Shown here piece after piece: positions 50,749 to 54,341 of a DNA stretch of 54,341 nt. The stretch covers positions 1 through 54,341 of the IMG/VR virus record IMGVR_UViG_3300013126_001949; one strand, given 5' to 3'. How positions within the stretch are numbered: position 1 is the first letter of the stretch; the number at the start of each line of letters is the position of its first letter. The notes beneath the pieces are model-generated. The model was not told the DNA's origin, made no database searches, and was given only the letters and a program-made list of their open reading frames with translations. A program made the translations under genes and the position numbers. The DNA comes from a virus.

Positions 50749-50796
50749 AGTGAGCCATAAGTCACTACAATGGTATTTGTGAGCCCAAAATCACAA
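50749..50796 (+). promoter_or_regulatory. Tandem hairpins in the gp43 leader, candidate translational operator
   Basis: Two near-identical hairpins lie 29 bases apart. The first is AGTGA/TCACT (50749-50753 and 50762-50766) with an 8-base loop GCCATAAG. The second is TTGTGA/TCACAA (50777-50782 and 50791-50796) with an 8-base loop GCCCAAAA. The shared 16-base core GTGAGCC..AA.TCAC agrees at 13 positions. The second hairpin ends at the AGGGAG ribosome site of gp43. T4 gp43 represses its own translation by binding a hairpin with an 8-base loop that overlaps its ribosome site. Confidence 0.65.
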
Positions 50797-50807
50797 GGGA
50801 GATTATA

Positions 50808-53477
50808 ATGTATGTAGATGCCTATTTTGATCGGGACAATGATATTGTCAAGGTTGTGGAACGTGACCGCAAGGGTCAACGTGTTTTTAAAGAATATCCT
50901 GCAAAGTTCGTATTTTACTCGGACGATGCCAAAGGAAAATATACCAGTATATATGGAACCCCAGTAAGTAGAACTATTTGTAAAACACAAAAGGACTTCC
51001 ACAAAGAACTAAAAATTAATTCAAATAAACGTATCTATGAAGCAGATATTAATCAAGTGTTTGTCTGCCTCAGTGATCAATATCTCAATGCAGATGCGCC
51101 AAAACTCAATGTAGCATTTTTTGACATTGAAGTAGACTTTGATCCAGAACGTGGATATGCTAGCCCAGACGATGCCTTTATGCCAATAACTGCCATCAGT
51201 GTACACTTACAATGGCTTGATACACTAGTAACTCTAGCTATTCCACCTAAAGGCCTAAATATTAAAGAGGCAGAAAAGTTAGTCAAAGACTTTCCTAATA
51301 CACACCTCTTTGATAATGAAGCTGATATGTTGGATACTTTTTTAAACTTGATTGAAGATGCTGATGTACTAACAGGATGGAACAGTGAAGGATATGATAT
51401 CCCATACACTGTAAATCGTGTGACCAAAGTATTAAGTAAGGATGATACAAGACGCTTTTGTTTATGGAACCACTATCCCAAACGTAGAGAATATGAAAAG
51501 TTTGGAAAAACTGCTACAACCTATGACCTAGTTGGTCGAGTACATCTTGATAGTTTAGAACTTTATCGCAGATATACTTATGAAGAAAGACATACTTATA
51601 GACTAGATGCTATTGGTGAGATGGAAGTAGGTGAACGTAAGACAGTATATGAAGGTACACTGGATCAACTTTATAATACTGACTTTGCCAAGTTTATTGA
51701 ATACAATCGTCAAGACTGTGCTCTATTAGACAAGTTAGATAAAAAGTTAAGGTTTATTGACCTAGCCAATACACTGGCTCATGAAAATACTGTACTACTA
51801 CAAACTACAATGGGTGCTGTGGCAGTCACAGAACAGGCCATTATCAATGAAGCACATCGTAGAGGACTAGTAGTTCCCAATCGTACTAGAAAGGCTGAGC
51901 GTGATGATGGCAGTGCTGCTGGTGCTTATGTGGCTCATCCCAAAGAAGGTATACACGATTGGATAGGCAGTGTAGACATTAACAGTCTATACCCCAGTGC
52001 CATTCGTGCTCTTAACATGGGCCCAGAAACTATTATAGGTCAACTACGCCAAACGATGACTGATGCTTATATGAACGAGCAAATGGCCAAGGGTAAAAGC
52101 TTTGCTGGATCATGGGAAGGTCGTTTTGGCAGTATGGAATACGAAGCAGTAATGAATAAAGAGATAGGTACCGAAATTATTATTGACTGGGAAGAAGGTG
52201 GTCACGACATAGTAAGTGCTGCTGAAGCATATAAGTTAATCTTTGATAGCAATCAACCATGGATGTTAAGTGCTAACGGTACAATCTTTACTTATGAAAA
52301 AGAAGGCGTGATTCCAGGATTACTTGAACGTTGGTACAAAGAACGTAAGGAAATGCAGGCCAAACTTAAGGAGGCTATAAATGCTGGAAATAAAATTGAG
52401 GAAGAATACTGGGATAAACGACAGTTGGTTAAAAAGATTAACCTTAACAGTCTTTATGGCGCTATTCTTAATCCTGGGTGTAGGTTTTTTGATAAGCGTA
52501 TTGGGCAAAGTACTACCCTTAGTGGCAGGCAAATTACCAAGCACATGGCTGCTAAGATAAATGAAGTGATCACTGGAGAATATGACCACGTTGGTCGTAG
52601 CATAATTTATGGTGATACTGACAGTGCCTACTTCAGTGCTTATCGCACACTGAAAAAGGATATTGATAAAGGTATCATACCTTGGACCAAAGAAACTGTT
52701 ATACAATTGTATGATGGTGTAGCGGATGTAGTGAATACTTCATTCCCAGACTTTATGATGCAGGCCTTTCACTGCCCAAAATCAAGGGGCAGTGTAATTA
52801 AGGCAGGACGTGAACTAGTGGCCAGTAAGGGTTTATTCATTACCAAAAAACGCTATAGTGTACTGTACTATGACAAAGAAGGTAAACGACAGGATATAGA
52901 AGGTAAGCCTGGCAAGATCAAGGCCATGGGACTGGATCTTAAAAGATCTGATACTCCAGAATTCATACAGGACTTTTTAAGTCAAGTATTAGAGATGGTA
53001 CTTACTGGACACGATGAAACTAGTGTATTAGACTATATAAGTGAGTTTAGGCTAAACTTTAAACTACGACCAGGTTGGGAAAAGGGTAGCCCACGTCGTG
53101 CTAATAACATTACTGAATATGAGGCTAAAGAAAAGAAATTAGGTAAGGCCAATATGCCAGGACACGTTAGAGCTGCTATTAACTGGAATACTCTTAAACG
53201 TATGAATGGTGACAAATATTCAATGAATATCGTTGATGGTATGAAAGTAGTAGTATGTAAGCTAAAACCTAATCCATTAAATTATACCAGCGTAGCATAT
53301 CCTGTAGATGAATTAAGATTGCCACAATGGTTTAAGGAGTTACCTTTTGACCATGCTGCCATGGAAGACACCATTATAGATAGTAAATTAGAAAATCTTA
53401 TCGGTGTTCTAAAATGGAAGATTATAAACACGCAGGAATCGAACACATTCAATCAACTATTTGAATTTGAAGCTTGA
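50808..53477 (+). CDS. 43: DNA polymerase, family B (gp43-like)
   Basis: The 889-residue enzyme is close to T4 gp43 in length. It has the 3'-5' exonuclease ExoI motif FFDIEVD (Asp106, Glu108), the polymerase A motif DINSLYPSAI (about residue 389), the NSLYGA helix, and the catalytic YGDTDSAY (about 601-608). The C-terminal end (SNTFNQLFEFEA) resembles the clamp-binding tail of gp43. It replicates the phage genome with gp45 and gp44/62. The AGGGAG ribosome site lies at the base of a hairpin, suggesting autoregulation. The stop lies inside the promoter of gp45. Confidence 0.95.
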   Translation: MYVDAYFDRDNDIVKVVERDRKGQRVFKEYPAKFVFYSDDAKGKYTSIYGTPVSRTICKTQKDFHKELKINSNKRIYEADINQVFVCLSDQYLNADAPKLNVAFFDIEVDFDPERGYASPDDAFMPITAISVHLQWLDTLVTLAIPPKGLNIKEAEKLVKDFPNTHLFDNEADMLDTFLNLIEDADVLTGWNSEGYDIPYTVNRVTKVLSKDDTRRFCLWNHYPKRREYEKFGKTATTYDLVGRVHLDSLELYRRYTYEERHTYRLDAIGEMEVGERKTVYEGTLDQLYNTDFAKFIEYNRQDCALLDKLDKKLRFIDLANTLAHENTVLLQTTMGAVAVTEQAIINEAHRRGLVVPNRTRKAERDDGSAAGAYVAHPKEGIHDWIGSVDINSLYPSAIRALNMGPETIIGQLRQTMTDAYMNEQMAKGKSFAGSWEGRFGSMEYEAVMNKEIGTEIIIDWEEGGHDIVSAAEAYKLIFDSNQPWMLSANGTIFTYEKEGVIPGLLERWYKERKEMQAKLKEAINAGNKIEEEYWDKRQLVKKINLNSLYGAILNPGCRFFDKRIGQSTTLSGRQITKHMAAKINEVITGEYDHVGRSIIYGDTDSAYFSAYRTLKKDIDKGIIPWTKETVIQLYDGVADVVNTSFPDFMMQAFHCPKSRGSVIKAGRELVASKGLFITKKRYSVLYYDKEGKRQDIEGKPGKIKAMGLDLKRSDTPEFIQDFLSQVLEMVLTGHDETSVLDYISEFRLNFKLRPGWEKGSPRRANNITEYEAKEKKLGKANMPGHVRAAINWNTLKRMNGDKYSMNIVDGMKVVVCKLKPNPLNYTSVAYPVDELRLPQWFKELPFDHAAMEDTIIDSKLENLIGVLKWKIINTQESNTFNQLFEFEA

Positions 53478-53502
53478 CAAATAACATTTTTCTAAATATA
53501 AT
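53474..53502 (+). promoter_or_regulatory. Consensus sigma70-type promoter
   Basis: Perfect TTGACA (53474-53479) overlaps the stop codon of gp43. Perfect TATAAT (53497-53502) follows after 17 bases. It would start gp45 transcription a few bases before the GAAGGAGA ribosome site. Confidence 0.82.
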
Positions 53503-53516
53503 TAACGAAGGAGATA

Positions 53517-54254
53517 ATGATGATTAAAGACATTTTAACAGATATTGTAACACATACTCATAGTTTAGGATTTTTGCCCTTAGTAAAAATTACAGGTGAA
53601 GGTACAGATACTACTATTGAAAGTATGGCAGAAGATCGTAGCGTAATTTTAACAGCTAAAACACATAACCCAGTAGGTGATTTTCAAGGTATATTTGGTA
53701 TGCCTAACTTGGATAAACTTAATTTACTGTTAAAGAATCCAGAATATAAAGAAAATGCCAGTATTGATGTAGTTGTTAGCAACCGTAATGGAGAAGATAT
53801 TCCTACAGGCCTACACTTTGAAAATGAAGATAGAGACTATATTAATGACTATAGGTTTATGAGTACACAGATCATTAATGAAAAACTAAAAAGTGTAAAG
53901 TTTAAAGGATCAAGTTGGGATATTGAATTTACACCTAGCCTAAGTAGTACACAACGCCTTAAGCTACAGGCACAAGTTCATAATGAAGAAACTATTTTCC
54001 AAGTTAAAGTGGAGAATAAAGACCTTGTAGTAAGCTTTGGAGATGCTAGTACTCACGCAGGTAGTTTTGTTTTTCAACCTAAGGTCACAGGTAAACTTAA
54101 GCAAGAATGGAGTTGGCCAGTACAACAGGTTCTTAGTATCCTAAACTTAGACGGTGACATGACTATGAAAATCAGTGATCAAGGTGCTATGATGATTACT
54201 GTAGATAGTGGTATTGCCGAATACAACTATATCTTACCAGCACAGAGCAAATGA
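53517..54254 (+). CDS. 45: Sliding clamp (gp45-like)
   Basis: The 245-residue protein matches the T4-type processivity clamp in size and in its alternating beta/alpha character: LTDIVTHTHSLGFLPLVKI, then ESMAEDRSVILTAKT, FGMPNLDKLNLLL, and a C-terminal half starting WDIEFTPSLSSTQRLKLQ. As a trimeric ring it tethers gp43 to DNA and, in T4, activates late transcription. The start is a double ATG with AAGGAGA at optimal spacing. The end overlaps the following gene (ATGA). Confidence 0.88.
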   Translation: MMIKDILTDIVTHTHSLGFLPLVKITGEGTDTTIESMAEDRSVILTAKTHNPVGDFQGIFGMPNLDKLNLLLKNPEYKENASIDVVVSNRNGEDIPTGLHFENEDRDYINDYRFMSTQIINEKLKSVKFKGSSWDIEFTPSLSSTQRLKLQAQVHNEETIFQVKVENKDLVVSFGDASTHAGSFVFQPKVTGKLKQEWSWPVQQVLSILNLDGDMTMKISDQGAMMITVDSGIAEYNYILPAQSK

Positions 54255-54341
54255 TGGATCCTGTAATTAAAGAACAAGTAATCATGTTAAAATCTAAAAT
54301 ATCTGACATCAATCAGATATTATTGGATCTACACAAACAAA
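54251..54341 (+). CDS. 5' part of an unidentified gene (partial)
   Basis: An ATG overlapping the gp45 stop opens a frame that runs to the window edge and encodes MMDPVIKEQVIMLKSKISDI and a further helical stretch. No family is recognised. The ATG one codon later is equally possible. Its overlap with gp45 suggests translational coupling. Confidence 0.45.
   Translation, partial: MMDPVIKEQVIMLKSKISDINQILLDLHKQ

Noticed and set aside
53474-53502. A T4 middle (MotA-type) promoter before gp45
   Set aside because: No MotA-like box is visible; both hexamers match the sigma70 consensus, so it is called an early-type promoter.
1-54341. tRNA genes, CRISPR arrays, insertion sequences, integrase or attachment sites
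   Set aside because: All intergenic gaps are under about 150 bases and were read; none holds a cloverleaf, spaced direct repeats, transposase or recombinase signature.

Overview
The window is a piece of an AT-rich genome of a T4-like marine myovirus, resembling the cyanophage and pelagiphage branch. This rests on recognisable T4-type replication genes (DNA polymerase gp43, sliding clamp gp45, clamp loader gp44, DsbA), a gp31-type GroES, PhoH, and the 'marine T4' set: A-type Fe-S protein, pterin synthase-like protein, DUF2452, orphan DnaE fragment and GH19 endolysin. No photosystem genes, tRNAs, integrase, transposons or CRISPR arrays are seen. Two lipoproteins, one an o-spanin candidate, point to a Gram-negative host; the species cannot be read from the sequence.

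Layout. 1-7.5 kb: a PfkB-type sugar kinase, a conserved unknown gene, a fibre-like protein, then a nucleotide-sugar cassette (pterin synthase-like, glycosyltransferase, UDP-glucuronate decarboxylase-like, RmlB, and an epimerase/reductase resembling plant UER1). 7.5-9.1 kb: UV endonuclease and two small minus-strand genes. 9.2-27 kb: A-type Fe-S protein and a long run of fibre and adhesin genes, including one giant fibre frame broken by a single in-frame TAA, three LamG-like domains, and a DUF616-type glycosyltransferase. 27-30.3 kb: DnaE fragment, GroES, zinc-finger protein, gp44, DUF2452, and PhoH on the minus strand with a structured leader. 30.4-35.5 kb: two virion-type genes and a lysis module (GH19 endolysin, Rz-like protein, lipoproteins, membrane proteins, exported basic peptide), ending in a strong terminator. 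35.5-39.7 kb: DnaJ, peptide deformylase and ClpA. 39.8-50.2 kb: a late block of proteins, most sharing a short N-terminal peptide that resembles T4 capsid-targeting sequences; it includes an unusual double nucleotidyltransferase, an HxGH adenylyl/cytidylyltransferase and a peptidoglycan-binding protein. 50.2-54.3 kb: DsbA, a membrane protein, gp43 with two near-identical hairpins in its leader, gp45 and the start of another gene.

Two promoter classes are visible. Consensus sigma70 promoters (TTGACA, 16-17 bases, TATAAT) precede the early-type genes (positions 838, 3578, 28113, 50219, 53474, plus a weaker one at 26966). T4 late-type octamers (GATAAATA or TATAAATA) precede structural, lysis and capsid-type genes (2088, 9169, 22421, 23627, 30413, 39759, 44016).

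The most interesting items are the candidate capsid-targeted enzyme block, the tandem hairpin operator before gp43, the two-state leader of phoH, the interrupted giant fibre gene, the two-gene rhamnose route, and the dnaJ-def-clpA proteostasis operon.
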